NCBI GenBank assembly: GCA_021234155.1
Contig: JAJEKV010000060.1
Coordinates: forward strand, 5,976,323-6,040,322
From: Isoetes taiwanensis
Taxonomy: Eukaryota > Streptophyta > Lycopodiopsida > Isoetales > Isoetaceae
DNA: 64,000 bases
Direction of reading: 5' to 3'
A model generated the notes under the pieces. It ran no database searches. It had not been told where the DNA came from and saw only the letters and a program-made list of their open reading frames with translations. This document shows positions 33,394 through 46,129 of this stretch, piece by piece. Numbering within the stretch: the first letter of the stretch is position 1; each line of letters begins with the position of its first letter. The position numbers were made by a program, and so were the translations under genes.

Positions 33394-35031
33394 TGTGACG
33401 CTCCCTGCTAAACATACGGCACCCTACTGCATACTCTGGCAGAAATCCCCCGGGTCCGGCTCAACAACCGCGACACAGCCCTCCGCCTATCCCGCACTAT
33501 GGAACTCCCCGTGAGTGCGGAAAGGGGACACGGAAGGTGTCTTGGCCCTTCCCCTATGGGCTCCTATCACAGAAGCATAAACAACGTCGAAACTAGCAAT
33601 AACAATACAACATACTACCTCGGCGGGTAGTCCATCACATATCCATATGAGCAAAGAAGATAATCATAAACCATAAAACATGAGAGCTCCTACCCATGGC
33701 TCCGACTCATAAGGAGGTAGACTGACTGGATAGGTCTCAAGATAGAGCAGACCGAGTCATAACAATGGCGAGGGCTGCATAAGACAATGGCTAGGGTTGA
33801 CCACTCCATCCCCTCCCCACGGCATACTTTGCAGATGGGCTAAATCAGGCTCTGGCATGACTCTAGCCTTCCGGATACGCAATCCCATGGCATCACCCAT
33901 CGGGACTACTCCAGGTTGCATCTCCCTGGTCCGATGAGGCAGGAAGGGTTGCATCTCCCCTCCCCAGGGTCTAGAGGTTCCGTATGCGGAGAAATCGTGG
34001 GCGACACCGCGATTCGTGCACCTAACTTAACCCCCAAAACGAGAGCCAAGCCGACACTTGCAGCTCTCGAGGGCAGGGCGCACCATTGCCCCAGAGGTGT
34101 TTGGACCCATGCTCGCCCACACCCGCAGTGACCACCATAAGCCTAGCCCACTATGGGATCCCCCGGCCCCCCACTCCTACAGGGATCCTCCCTCCACATT
34201 CCCTCTAGCCCCGTTGTGGGGTGCTGAGTCACAAAGATAGCCTCGATAGCTTCCTGTGGGCTCCTATGCACAGGCCGCATCTAATAGGAACTAAGGGATC
34301 TACTCTAGGAGCATACTACATATGGCCCTAGGTCTCTACCCCCTTCCCAATACAAGAGGAGCAAACATGATCAACCAACATCACATAATCATCGTATCCT
34401 AAGAATGATCATAAGAAGAACATCTTAACCTAATCATACAATCTAACTAATGGTTAGGGTTCATTGATTAGGGTTCAAGATGTTGAATACTGGTTCTAGG
34501 ATGGCTCTACTCTAGATACAAGATACTAGCACATCCGGAATGCTAATTCCAAATGAGCTATCACAACTACTACCCTACATACCGCCTCCCGATGCTCTCC
34601 TCCAGATCCGCGTGCCTCCATGGTCTTCGACTCACGGATGTCAGCTCTTGCTCCAAGAACGAGTCTACCCCGCTGGGGCTGCTGCACTGACTATGCCACA
34701 AGAAGCGATGTTCAAACGGGGTTTTCAACGTAGTAGATGAGTCTCCTGGGTGCTAGGGCTGGAAAGAGGCCTAGGGTTAGGGTTCCACCTATATAAGTTA
34801 GGGTCCACCTAAGATGCCACGGGCACCAATCGGGTGAGTCTCGTGTGGCGGGTGCCCAATAGGTTAAGGCCACGTGGAAAATGGTCTTAACCTAAGGTTG
34901 GCTAAGTTATATGAATAACTTAGTCACGCCCCTTTGCCACAATCTATGGTATACACGCTATGAAGATAGACTTGTATAGTGATTTCCCAGAATATAATGT
35001 ATGCATAGCGTATATTCCCTCGAACGTCACA
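33394..35031 (-). repeat. 3' LTR (left)
   Basis: Starts TGTGACG and ends CGTCACA. It is near-identical to the right LTR apart from many one- to few-base indels, mostly in GC-rich CNG contexts. Confidence 0.9.
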
Positions 35032-35043
35032 TTCTCCCCCCTA
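35032..35043 (-). other. Polypurine tract
   Basis: Minus strand TAGGGGGGAGAA immediately inside the left LTR, the expected position of the plus-strand primer. Confidence 0.7.
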
Positions 35044-35896
35044 GGACAATGTCGCCCCTCAAAGATTGCACTAAGGTGACGAACCTACCTTATGCCTGCA
35101 AAACAACAACATGACATAACCCTTAGTTTACTTTAACAATCAAGTTTTATTAGTTAAAAGTCAAAATTTAGGCTATATTTGTACTTATACAAAATTATAT
35201 AGTCTTAACACCGTTATTTCTTACGCTAATTCAAACATTATTTTAAGAGTTATTAGGGTTCATAATCTAAATTATGGCTCCCCCTATCTTCTCGTAACGC
35301 GCTCCTCGTTGAAGTCCTCCTTCTACTTGCCTGCAAAAGGAGCACATTACGTTAGTTTAGTTAATAATTTGTGGTTTTAGGGGACCACCCCCCCTTACCT
35401 CCTTGAGCCGAACTACTGGCTCAAGGTTGTCCTACTACCTTGCCCAAGATCATGGCCCTTTCGGATTTGAGCTTAGGGATCATTTAAGATGCTCCCATCA
35501 TTGCCCATGATCGAGTGCTACCTTGTACACGATCCCCCGGATCGAGTACACCCCAGTGCATCATGCCCCAAGGGTTTTAAGCTAGGGAACGTCTCACGAT
35601 CCCATCATCGCGCATGATCACTTTCACCTTCACCATGACCCTCCTACGGCCAGGTGTGCGTCCCCCGCATCGCGGCATAGAGAGCATCCGATCGATGTCT
35701 CATCATCGCCCACCATGCCTCATTCCTCACTCACATGACCCTAATGGTCATGCGCACCTCTTGGTGCGTGTTGGCCTAGAGAATGCCTTGAAGGCGTATC
35801 CCATCATCGCCCACACGTTCCAAGATTCTGGCACATGCACTCTACTAACTAGAATACATGAGCCAGAACTTAAGGCTAACTAAGAAACATACTAAG

Positions 35897-37930
35897 CTAA
35901 CCTCCTGGCGAGTCGACGACGATTAGTTCGGAGACGACTCGCCCATCAAACTCCTTCATAAACTCTGGGTATTGCTTCTCCAAATCTTGCTTCAATACCC
36001 ATGTTGCGTCTTCCACGGGTAAGTGCTTCCACTTAACCAAATATTGGAGGAACTGAGACCTCCTAGTCCTCTTGAATGACTTATTAAAAAGTAATTCAGG
36101 CACTATTTCTACTTGCTCCTCCATCATTTCCAACAAAGTTGGGGTATCCAAAACCTCCTCAGGGTTAGGATCGTGCCTTTTTAATAAACTCACATGGAAG
36201 ACCTTAAGGTGGCCAAGAGATCCAACTTGTAGGCTTGAGAGCCCACTCTTCTCCAAGATCGTGAACGGACCGGCCCACCTAGGGGCGAGCTTCTTACAAT
36301 TGCCGATGCGAAGCTTCCCTTGCTTAACCTTTACTTGAGCCAACTTTATCTGCCACAACAAAACAACTCCCAAGGAGTTTTACCTCTATCCGCTTGACTC
36401 TTCAGATATGCCCATGCTGTTGAAGATACTCCCACACTTCTACCAAAAGCTACCGCATATATGCTGTCGTTGTTGAGAAACTTCCACCTTGGGCACTAAA
36501 TTATGCCACATAACTAGGGTCAAGCATTGATAACTCAGAATCGATCATGGGGAGACATCTTCGATGACTCTTGCTTCATATTATTGTAATGTAATTGACC
36601 GGATGGATGTACTCGGCCCATTTGGATTACTTGTTCCAATCATAGTTTCTCAACGTGTTCCAAATTTGTGTTGGTGCGGTCCCTTTGCCGATTTGACTCA
36701 ATTGATAAGCAAAACTCATCAACAAGTTGGTGCAGCTCGTGTTGAAGAAGTCTTGCTAATCGTCGCTAAAGAACTTCGGATCTCTATTGGTGATGATCGA
36801 CCGCGCCTTCCATGCAGCCTAAAAGAACTCTTATTTAGACCACACGACTATGGTCCAAGGCGGTGTCTATGGTGTGGCATGGCAATTATGTGCCCTTTGA
36901 TAACTATGTACCACCACCATCAAGGCTTCAAAGCTTCTTGTTGTCCTTGGAAGGCCAACTATAAAACCCATGCCGAAGACTTCCCACTTGGCATCCGCAA
37001 TCACCAAGGTTCCAAAACTCATGGAATTGAAGTTGTTCCGCCCTTTGTTTGTCGGCTCCACCGACATTCTTGGGTATGTCTGATTATCCGCTTCTTCATA
37101 CCGGCCGCATTTTAGCTACTTCTAATCTTGAAGTAGGCCTTTATAAATTTTGCATGGCGGAAATAGGGCTATTATGCGTGTCATGGAAGATTTTTCTTAC
37201 TTCTTATACTTTGGGTACGATAAATTGTTCTTTTTGATATTAAAGATTACCTTCCTTTTTAAAATATTTGAAGGTTTCTCTTTCTTAATCCGTTCTTGCA
37301 TTCTTGTAAGGACTAGCCCATCATGTGCTTGAACTCCATGTTGGGGAAGATGGCTTCTTCTATCTTCTTGCCGAATTCGCTTGCCGAAGTGGAGATGGCA
37401 TTGCAAATTGCTGCTTCAAAAGCTTGCCAATGAGTGGCGACGTCTTAACATCTCCACGGCTGCATGCTCTTCCATTGATTTGCTGTAGGTCACGATGCCG
37501 TCGAAGAGAATTGATGAAGAAATCATCCAAGGAATCTTCGAAGATGTCGTTCCTCAAATGCATACAAGTTGGTGGACTTAGGGGCATTACTATGAAATCA
37601 TAGTGCCCATACCATGTTCTGAAGGAGTCTTATAATTATCTTCCCCCTTCATCCTTATTTGCTGATTGCCCGAGCTTACGTCGATTTTGCAGAAGAATCC
37701 TACTTTTTGGGGCTGATCCATTATGTCGTTGCTTGTTGAGCTGCCCATGGTTGATATACATCTTTAGACTTCCATCTTGGCCGAAAGGATCCCCAAGTTG
37801 ATCAACTCCTACAACTGCTTCTTGAGCTCTGCTAGCTCGGAAGTGCTGATTCTATAAAGAGCCTTGCTGATCGGCTCGCCTCCAAAGGTGCAAAAGAGTG
37901 ATTTCAGACTCTATGCCTATATAGAGCAAA
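35897..37930 (-). pseudogene. Decayed gypsy pol: reverse transcriptase, integrase, chromodomain
   Basis: Near 37900-37800 the minus strand reads EPISKALYRIS and SELAELKKQL, the start of a gypsy reverse transcriptase. At 37587-37360, MHLRNDIFEDSLDDFFINSL resembles the region around the LDD box, with the catalytic YLDD itself lost. At 37067-36867, GMGFIVGLPRTTRSFEALMV resembles the integrase core start (DFIVGLP), and a HPQTDGQTER-like stretch follows near 36700. The last frame (36373-35897) is intact: an integrase C-terminus (LAPRWAGPFTILEKSG, LKVFHVSLLKRHDP) then a chromodomain (LVKWKHLPVEDATW). Many stops and shifts elsewhere make it non-functional. Confidence 0.8.
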
Positions 37931-40743
37931 AAGCTCTCAAATTTCACCGAGATATATCATGGGACTTCTTGATTAACTTAGAAATTGGCCGAGGCAACCG
38001 CTTTTGAAGTAGCATCTTCCTTCTTACTCTTTGTAGTCGGCCCATAAACTTGTAGCTTGTGTAATGCGACCTCATTCCTCATGATGTACTTTAAGTAATT
38101 GCTTTATCGACATCACGTTTGCACGATTGGAATTACTTCCTTAACTTAAATTATAAGGTACTTGCTCTTTGGTGCTGGGATAAGTATCTCTTGCTTATGA
38201 TAATCAATTATTGCCTTAGCCACCTTTAATATTGCATGCTTATTATGAGGTCATAGTTGCCACTGTACATAAGTTGGTGCCGATGTTCTACTTTGCTTCG
38301 CTTTTAGGTTGATGTCGAACTTGACTCTTGTTCCGTTGGTGCTGCTAATTACTTGGCCCTGGCTTAATTACTGGCCTAGATTTAGACTTAAGAGTCTTGC
38401 TCTTAAAGATGTTCGTCATCTAGGAGGTGCAAAATTACAAGTTAAAGAACTAGTTACGTAAATCCTATGGCCACAAGTTAGTCGGCATGACATTACTTTT
38501 GGGCACACATAGAAAACTATATGGTTAGATAATTATTCTTGTTTTAGATCTAATCTTTACTCTAGGATCTACCCTTTCTTAATTATTGCCCTCTTGAAAT
38601 AGCCCCCACCTTTGAGTGGATGCCATCTAAGAAGTTGGCCTGGACTTATTAGATTGCTTCCCTTCATTTGGTCGGATTATTCCTTATGTCGCTGGAAGTA
38701 CTCGCATATACATGGTCGACTGGTTATCCTTCTATTGAATCCTTCTTAGCGAGGTGATCAAGCTCACGAAGAGGTTCCAATATGTTGGATATCTGCCAGC
38801 AATGTATACAATTATTGTACTCCATACATTTTCTTCCCAATACTTGAAGCTTTGCTCCATTCTTGGGTCCATCTTTCTAAAGGAAAAGACAAAAAAAATC
38901 TACCCGAAATTTCGTCCCCATCCCATCATGGATGTTATCACCCATAATTCTAAGAAACTCAACTATCTGATAGGTCCTCTAGCTTGCTCAAAGCTGGTGT
39001 AGTCATTAGTCGTTGGAGTAGCAAGGCGATACTCCATAATTTGTTGAAAAGAATCGTATCCTTGAGTTGTTGCATGATCATTCAAGTGCCCTGCTTTCTT
39101 TTAATGCACATATTCTGACTCTGCTCGGTCTTAATGTTGATGCTGACTACCTTCATTAACATTATCCCTCTTAGTGGACTTGCTGATGTAGATAACATAA
39201 TGCTCTGGTGTCGATCCCAAGAGCTTGAAGATAATGTTCTTCACATTCTAAAATCTTTCATGTCGCCATCCGCCTTTGGAGGTTACGAGATTCGAGGATG
39301 ATTCTTCCAACCGGCGAATTGCTATTGTTGTGTTGACCTTGTCGATTCTATTCTTCGCCCCCGCCGGTTGCATGTTTCCATGTTGTAAGGTGAAGACAAT
39401 GTCAAGTGCCTTACCACTTCTAACTGCGGCAACTTCTCTTGTCGAGAGGAGTTTATTTGCATCCATGTGCAGGGACTATAATCTTGAGTGATCAGTTAGT
39501 AATGCTGGTATTTTGTCCCTCATGATGCCTCTTCTTGATGGTGCTTGACCTCCAATCTCTAAGGTAGAAGATTGTCGTAATCTTGAGATGGCGCCGTCGA
39601 GGTTGATGCAGCTGCTCTGAAGTATCGGGCTGATGAGGAAGAAGTTTGTTGCGCCTCGCCATACTTTGATTCCCCGAAAGCAGCCCCCTTTGTCCGGGCT
39701 TGTAATACCTATAATAATTTCTCTTCCGAGGAGGTATATCCAGTCTCTTCCTTTAGGGCTCTTGACATCATAAGTCGATGAAGTCTACTTGTTGGTGGCG
39801 TAGCTGTGACATTAGTCATCGATGTGGGGTCGTTCCTCGAGGCAATATGGCACTTAGAGAATATCCTTGACTAGGAGCTAATGTGATCGATTTTATAAGT
39901 GCCATGTTGCCCATTGGTTGTTGCATAGCCCTCTTGGCAAGTCTTGTGTCTATTTTTTGATGTCGCAATCGTCCCTTCCTTTGGCCTCCTCTTTATTATT
40001 TGTGTTCGGGCTTCCCCAACACCTTCTTGGCCTTTGATTTGCTTGAAGTTTCCTCCATAAGTTTGCCCTTTGCTTTCAATTCGTTGATGTTGTCGAGTGT
40101 CTCCACTCACCGAGGCTCGAGGATCCTCAGAATTTAAGGTTTCCTCGACCTATTTTACTACCTTAAGAAGCACAAGGCAATTAATACTACCATCACAATC
40201 AATTACTTATGTCTATTTACTTGAAAAGCCATATTTTTATACCTTTATCCACTCTACCTCAAATGACCCGCTTTGGCACTTTAGTAGGCACCGAAAGGTA
40301 ATTATTTATTATTATGGGGTGGTAGAAGGAGACTCATTCACTGGGTGTACTTGGTGTGCTAGACTGAATTGCCTAGATAGAATGAATTCCTAGATAATTA
40401 TCTATGATACAAAGGCAAGGCTGAAGACACTTGATGATAGTGCATCTATAACGTGTGTTGGTGTACCCTACCAACGTGTGACAACAATTTCTAAGGCCTT
40501 GGCAACTAGCTGGGTTTCTACGAAAAAAAAGTTTAATTATACTACCTGTATGCAGACAAGAAGACACTTAGCAAGATAAGAGTGACAACTAAGCTATGAT
40601 GAGTGCAGATGATGTCGCTATCTCGCTTAAGGACCTTGGTTCTAAGTTTAAGGCTTGGCCATTAATATTATTTAACTTATTAAAGCTTAAATATAATTAA
40701 AGATTGTAATTCAAACATAAACGATGCCCGCCTTCAACATAAA
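37931..40743. other. Internal region of the LTR retrotransposon without recognisable coding
   Basis: Only short frames are present in any direction. By position this should hold protease and the gag-pol junction, but no motif survives. It may include inserted or rearranged sequence. Confidence 0.4.
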
Positions 40744-40949
40744 CGCATATGCCTTTTGCGCGGTGTGACCCGATTTGGGTCTTCCGTGGGTTCGGACGCA
40801 TATGCCTTTTGCGCGGTGTGACCCGATTTGGGTCTTCCGGTTCTGACGATATGCCTTTTATGCCGTGTGTGACCCGATTTGGGTCTTCCGTGGGTTCTGA
40901 CGCATATGCCTTTTATGCCTGGACCCGATTTGGTCTTCCGTGGGTTCTG
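40744..40949. repeat. Minisatellite of four units of about 53 bp inside the LTR retrotransposon
   Basis: Four tandem units begin CGCATATGCCTTTT and contain GTGACCCGATTTGGGTCTTC. The units vary by small deletions and G/A changes. Confidence 0.85.
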
Positions 40950-41399
40950 TAAGAGTTTTAGGGATTTGAAGATGTTAACACGACTAATTGGGCAATTCTG
41001 ATCTAACTAGCAACTTTTTCCCATGTTAAAAGGATATCTAAGAATACAAATACAGGCAAATCGGGTCGAAGGCCAAGAATGAGGCTCATGCGTCCGCAAA
41101 CGCAGAGGCTTTTTTTTATGCCCGGTCGAACCCGAAGTTGACCGCTTTTTCTGTTTTTAGATATTTTTAACAAATTTAAAAGTGCTACAATCGCATTTTT
41201 AGACAATTTCTAAGCATTCTAACATCTTTTAATACGGTTTGGATCAATTTTGCCCTAAATCAAGTGACTCGGATGGGTTCACCGATTTTGAGGCAATTTT
41301 TTATTTCTATGTCAAAATTTTATGCTATTTAGCCAATTAAGAGCATTCTAAATAAGATGCAAAGGATTCTACTAGAAGTAATTTATACAAGAACATTTT

Positions 41400-43130
41400 T
41401 ATATCTTACAAGCAATTAATTTACAGTAATTTTATTTCTAATGAGTAAAAACAATGTACATGAAAAAAAACTTATATTTATATAGTTTGCTAGGACCGGG
41501 CTCTTCACGACTTCTCCTTGTAAATTCTCCTCACCGGTGGAGGTCTTTGGGCCCGCTTTTGGTATGGATCGCAGAGGGTTGCCTTCTTCAAAAGTTGTAT
41601 GAGCTCACTGTACTACCCGCAGGCTCTTCTCGGACCATCAAGGGTGCATATCTTGGCCTCCTCGGCTTTGGCCGCTTCCTGGCGAGACCCCACCGTCGTT
41701 GATGTGGCTCAGTAGTCGTAGCCCATCTTGAATTCCTGCATAGACCTTTGATGTAGGCACTCGAAAAGAGACTTTCTGGATCATCGATCGAGTGCAGCTG
41801 TGGCAATGCCAAATATCTTTGCAACTTCACTGTCTTTGGGATTTGGCCCATGGCGGGGCTCTTCTTGAGAATCGAAATGAGGTGGTGGAGGCTTGCTTTT
41901 CGACCCTGGTCGGCTACCTTGTCGATCCGTTGGAGATAAATCTTGCATCTTTGCCTTCTTCTTCTCGTACTCCATATCTTGCTTCAGCTTTAAGTAGCTT
42001 CTCGATGTTGCCCTCCCTTTGGGACAGATTGGATATTGTTGTCGGCGTAGGGTCGTGGTCTGCTCTTCTGGCTCCTCCTCCTCTTCTTCTTTAGCCTCTT
42101 TGCTCCCTCCTCTTGTTGTTGTGGTCTTTCCTCCTCGCTCCTCGTCCTCCTCCGGTTAAATCTAGTTGTTGTTCTCTCCTTGCCAGCATCTCTTCCTTCC
42201 TTTTCTTCTGCATTGATTGTTCGCTCCCCTCGCTGCTGTTCCTGCCGCTGGAGTTGCTCGTATTGTCGAGATTGCTCCTACTGCTTGCTGCTCACCTACA
42301 CTTCCCGTGTTGGGGTTGCTTCTCATTGCCGAGCTTGCTCTTGCTACTTGCCTTCACCTCCGTATGACGTTGTTAAGTCGTTGCTCCTCCTCGACCAAAC
42401 GATCAAAGGTCCCATCGGCCAAGTTCACGGCCCGACCCCAGGTCGCAGGGCCTCAAGAATTTGCTTGTCGCCGCCCACCGTGAGTGCTTCGACGTTCCGG
42501 TGCAAGCTGGAGCTTCCAACCTTCCTAGCTACTTGTTTGGTCCTCCCAACAACTTAGCTTCCTTGATGGTGGCCTCTTGAGTTTATCTTGCCTCTATCTT
42601 CGCGGCTCCTTTGGGTCGATCTCGGTCGGCTGTTCTGTTAGGTGGACACCTTATGGCAGCTTCGAGATTAGCTTCTAATTCTAACCTTACAAGGGGTAAA
42701 GGAAAGGTTCAAGCTACTATTTGGGAATTTCTAAGGAGTAGAGGCTTTTATAGGTTTATTAGCTACTTTTTCTTAAGAGTAAATTTATTATAACTATGGG
42801 TTAATAATTAAGGTATTTCCCTAATCACTTAACTATTTCTCAAAATTTCCTAATTCCTTTTTGGGCCAAGTAGTGGTCATTTCACGCGATTTCTTTCAAG
42901 CTTTATTTTGAGCGATTTCTCATTCAATTTTTTCACTTGAAAGGTGCGGTTCATGAACAACTTGAGCTCAAATTTACTAGAAGGTTTCTTTTGACTATAT
43001 TATTTCTACCACTTAGACTATACTTAATCTAATTACGACCACCGCTAATGGGAAAAAATTTTCCCACATTTCATGGTTCAAGACCGAATTCTCATTCCAT
43101 TAATTAGCTAGGCCAGTTAGTCTACATATT
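41400..43130 (-). pseudogene. Probable gag region of the LTR retrotransposon
   Basis: The minus strand between about 42560 and 41588 encodes charged stretches (MEYEKKKAKMQDLSPTDRQG and Glu/Arg/Gln-rich segments upstream) in changing frames, downstream of the primer-binding site. Position and composition fit gag. No zinc knuckle is visible, so the call rests on context. Confidence 0.4.
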
Positions 43131-43170
43131 CGTGGATATGGTCGGTGCTAGCTCTTGGTCAACCAAGAAC

Positions 43171-43184
43171 ATTGCTCGATACCA
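43171..43184 (-). other. Primer-binding site (initiator Met tRNA type)
   Basis: Minus strand TGGTATCGAGCAAT starts one base inside the right LTR. The usual plant form is TGGTATCAGAGC, so one A is missing. Confidence 0.7.
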
Positions 43185-43185
43185 T

Positions 43186-44815
43186 TGTGACGCCTCACAA
43201 CTAAACATACTGGAGCGCCCAGACACTCGCAGAAATCCCGTCCCGCTCTCAACAACCGCCACAGTTCCCTCCGCCTATCCCGCACTATGGAACTCCCGTA
43301 GTGCGAAAGGGGACACGAAGGTGTCTTGCCGCCCCTTCCCCTATGGGCTCCTATCACAAATGAAGCATAAACAACGTCGAACTAGCAATAACAATACAAC
43401 ATACTACCTCGAGGGTAGTCCATCACATATCCATATGAGCAAAGAAGATAATCATAAACCATAAAACATGAGAGCTCCTACCCATGGCTCCGACTCATAA
43501 GGAGGTAGACCGACCGGATAGGTCTCAAGATAGAGCGTAATCGAGTCATAACAATGGCGGGGCTGGCATAAGACAATGGCTAGGGTTGACCACTCCATCC
43601 CCCCTCCTGTGCATACTTTGCATGGGCTAAATCAGGCTCGCATGACTCTAGCCTTCCGATCGCAATCCCATGGCATCACCCATCGGGACTACTCCAGTTG
43701 CATCTCCCGGTCCGATGAGGCAGAAGGGTTGCATCTCCCTCCCGTGGTCTAAAGGTTCCGTGGGCGGCTAGAGAATCGCGGGCGACACACGATTCGTACC
43801 CGACTTAACCCCCCAAAACGAGAGCCAAGCCGACACTTGCAGCTCTCGAGAGGCAGGGCGGCACCATTGCCCCAGGAGGTGTCGGACCCATGCTCGGCCC
43901 ACACGAAGTGACCGACCATAAGCCTAGCCCACTATGGGATCCCCCGAAGCCCCCACTCCTCGGCAGGGATCCTCCCTCCACATTCCCTCTAGCCCCGTTA
44001 TGGGGTGCTGAGTCACAAGATAGCCTCGAGCCCTGGTGGGCTCCTATGCACAAAGCCGCATCTAATAGGAACTAAGGGATCTACTCTAGGAGCATACTAC
44101 ATATGGCCCTAGGTCTCTACCCCCTTCCCAATACAAGAGGAGCAAACATGATCAACCAACATCACATAATCATCGATCCTAAGAATGATCATAAGAAGAA
44201 CATCTTAACCTAATCATACAATCTAACTAATGGTTAGGGTTCATTGATTAGGGTTCAAGATGTTGAATACGGGTTCTAGGATGGCTCTACTCTAGATACA
44301 AGATACTAGCACATCTGGAATGCTAATTCCAAATGAGCTATCACAACTACTACCCTACATACCTGCTCCTGATGCTCTCCCTCCAGATCCGTGTGCCTCC
44401 ATGGTCTTCGACTCACGTGATGCTGCTCTTGCTCCAAGAACGAGTCCCACCTCGGGGGCCGCCGCACCGGACTATGCCACAAGAACGATGTTGAACGGGG
44501 TTTTGACGCAGTAGATGAGTCTCTCGGGTGCTAGGGCTGGAAAGAGGCCTAGGGTTAGGGTTCCAGCCTATATAAGTTAGGTCCACCTAAAATGCCACGT
44601 GGCACCAATCGGGTGAGTCTCGTGTGGCGGGTGCCCAATAGGTTAAGGCCACGTGGAAAATGGTCTTAACCTAAGGTTGGCTAAGTTATATGAATAACTT
44701 AGTCACGCCCCCTAGTGCCACAATCTATGGTATACAAGGCTATGAAGATAGACTTGTATAGTGACGGGTCCAGGAATATACGTATGCATAGCGTATATTC
44801 CCCTGGAACGTCACA
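43186..44815 (-). repeat. 5' LTR (right)
   Basis: Starts TGTGACG and ends CGTCACA, followed by TAGGT. It matches the left LTR along its full length with small indels. Confidence 0.9.
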
Positions 44816-44940
44816 TAGGTGGGCATCATCTCTACAATTTGCCCCCGGTAGGTGAATGAAGGGGACCTTGGATGACGTGAGAATGAGATGAGGACCATAT
44901 AGATAGTTGTCAAGGAATAATGTTTTAGAATCATATACTA
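44816..44940 (-). mobile_element. LINE remnant, continuation on the right of the LTR retrotransposon
   Basis: The minus strand reads SFTYRGQIVEMMPTY up to the TAGGT duplication. Joined across the insertion to KYLGMDFLP at 33393, it makes the usual LINE sequence before and through KYLG. The LINE is 5'-truncated near 44940. Confidence 0.75.
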
Positions 44941-46129
44941 TTTCTTTTTTAATTTTGAGGGGTCTGGTGCTTTTTTTTTATTACTTTTGCAATACCAGCC
45001 AATGCTGATAATGCAGAGTACATCATAAAAATAGAAAAGATAGATAGATAGTATCTAGAATTATCAGTAATCTCATTTTTATGGTACCGTGAACATGGCA
45101 CCGCATCTAGAGATTCCTTGGTCTAGTAATCATCTTCTTTCAGCCTTGCATTCAACTTGGCTATGGATGATTAGCGGCATCCTATATAGAAGTTGTACTG
45201 CCTTTTTCTACTCAACATCATTCTTTGGCCTAGCCATTGCCCTCAACATTGTGTTCCCTTACTACCAATACTGGATCTATCAAAGTCTTCTATAATCAAG
45301 TACCTGGATGACTAGAATGGATGCTCATGGACATTGCTAGTGGGTCTATATGTGGTTCAGGCAATGGCATGCAATTAATGGGGGTTCAAGTAGGCTATGC
45401 AAGGGCAAATGTTGGCCAAGTTTGGATCCAAAGCCATCTGTTAGCTATGCCACTTGACTGGTCCAACAATGTTTTGTTTTTTCTAATGCGTGTAAGCAAT
45501 ACCACTTGTGAGCAGTGTATGCTTGCATTTATGTTGCTTATGTTGTTTATATTCGCATTGTTGTTGGCGTTTTGATGGCATCTTCTTGGAAGAGGAAGCA
45601 TTGATGCCATGTTCTTGTGGCAAATGTTACCACATTAATTTGCTCTACATAGTGTTGTAAAGTTATTGAAGATAGATAGATAGATAAGAAGAATTAGCAC
45701 ACTATTAGATGAATCAATTATTTGGGGAGTCTGAAGAACTTTACATTTGATGATAGGACAAGGAACCATTGCTAGAGAAGGTTGTGTCTAGAAGTAACAA
45801 GTGGTTACGGCTTTAGAAATGTACCGAGCACTCCAGCCAGAGAGAACTATATAGCTATATAATCCACCACCAAAATTATAAATGGCTGAATTAAATAGTT
45901 CTATATTGTGATCTCAAGAAAACATTCTTACCTATTATTGTGTGGCAACAAAATAATCGAGCATGGTGATTGTAAACATATATGCCCATAATTATCTTAA
46001 AGTGAGTGATGCTTTATAGGCAACTCTCGGATATATAATAAAAAGTTTTGGAGATCACGTGGGAGGCTTTAACATGGTAGAAAAGAATAGAATAGAATTG
46101 AATTTTTAACATGCACGAAGACCAAGAGG
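44941..46129. other. Unassigned DNA
   Basis: Two short plus-strand frames (45089-45295 and 45321-45575) resemble nothing I know. GATA-type microsatellites occur near 45040 and 45670. Confidence 0.4.

Larger units (their letters stand above)
33394..44815 (-). mobile_element. Ty3/gypsy chromovirus-type LTR retrotransposon
   Basis: Two long direct repeats (33394-35031 and 43186-44815) begin TGTGACG and end CGTCACA. The element is flanked by TAGGT at 33389-33393 and 44816-44820. Coding order on the minus strand (reverse transcriptase, integrase, chromodomain) puts the 5' LTR on the right. A primer-binding site TGGTATCGAGC (43171-43184, minus strand) matches initiator-Met tRNA usage with one base missing, and a purine tract lies at 35032-35043 beside the left LTR. 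Coding parts are broken. RNase H appears missing, because reverse transcriptase and integrase are only a few hundred bases apart. Confidence 0.9.

Noticed and set aside
42113-42557. Leu/Ser-rich plus-strand frames suggesting membrane proteins
   Set aside because: They are antisense shadows of the Glu/Arg-rich gag-like coding on the minus strand.
43805-44075. Open frames on both strands inside the right LTR
   Set aside because: They fall within a non-coding LTR, are not preserved in the left LTR because of indels, and resemble no protein.
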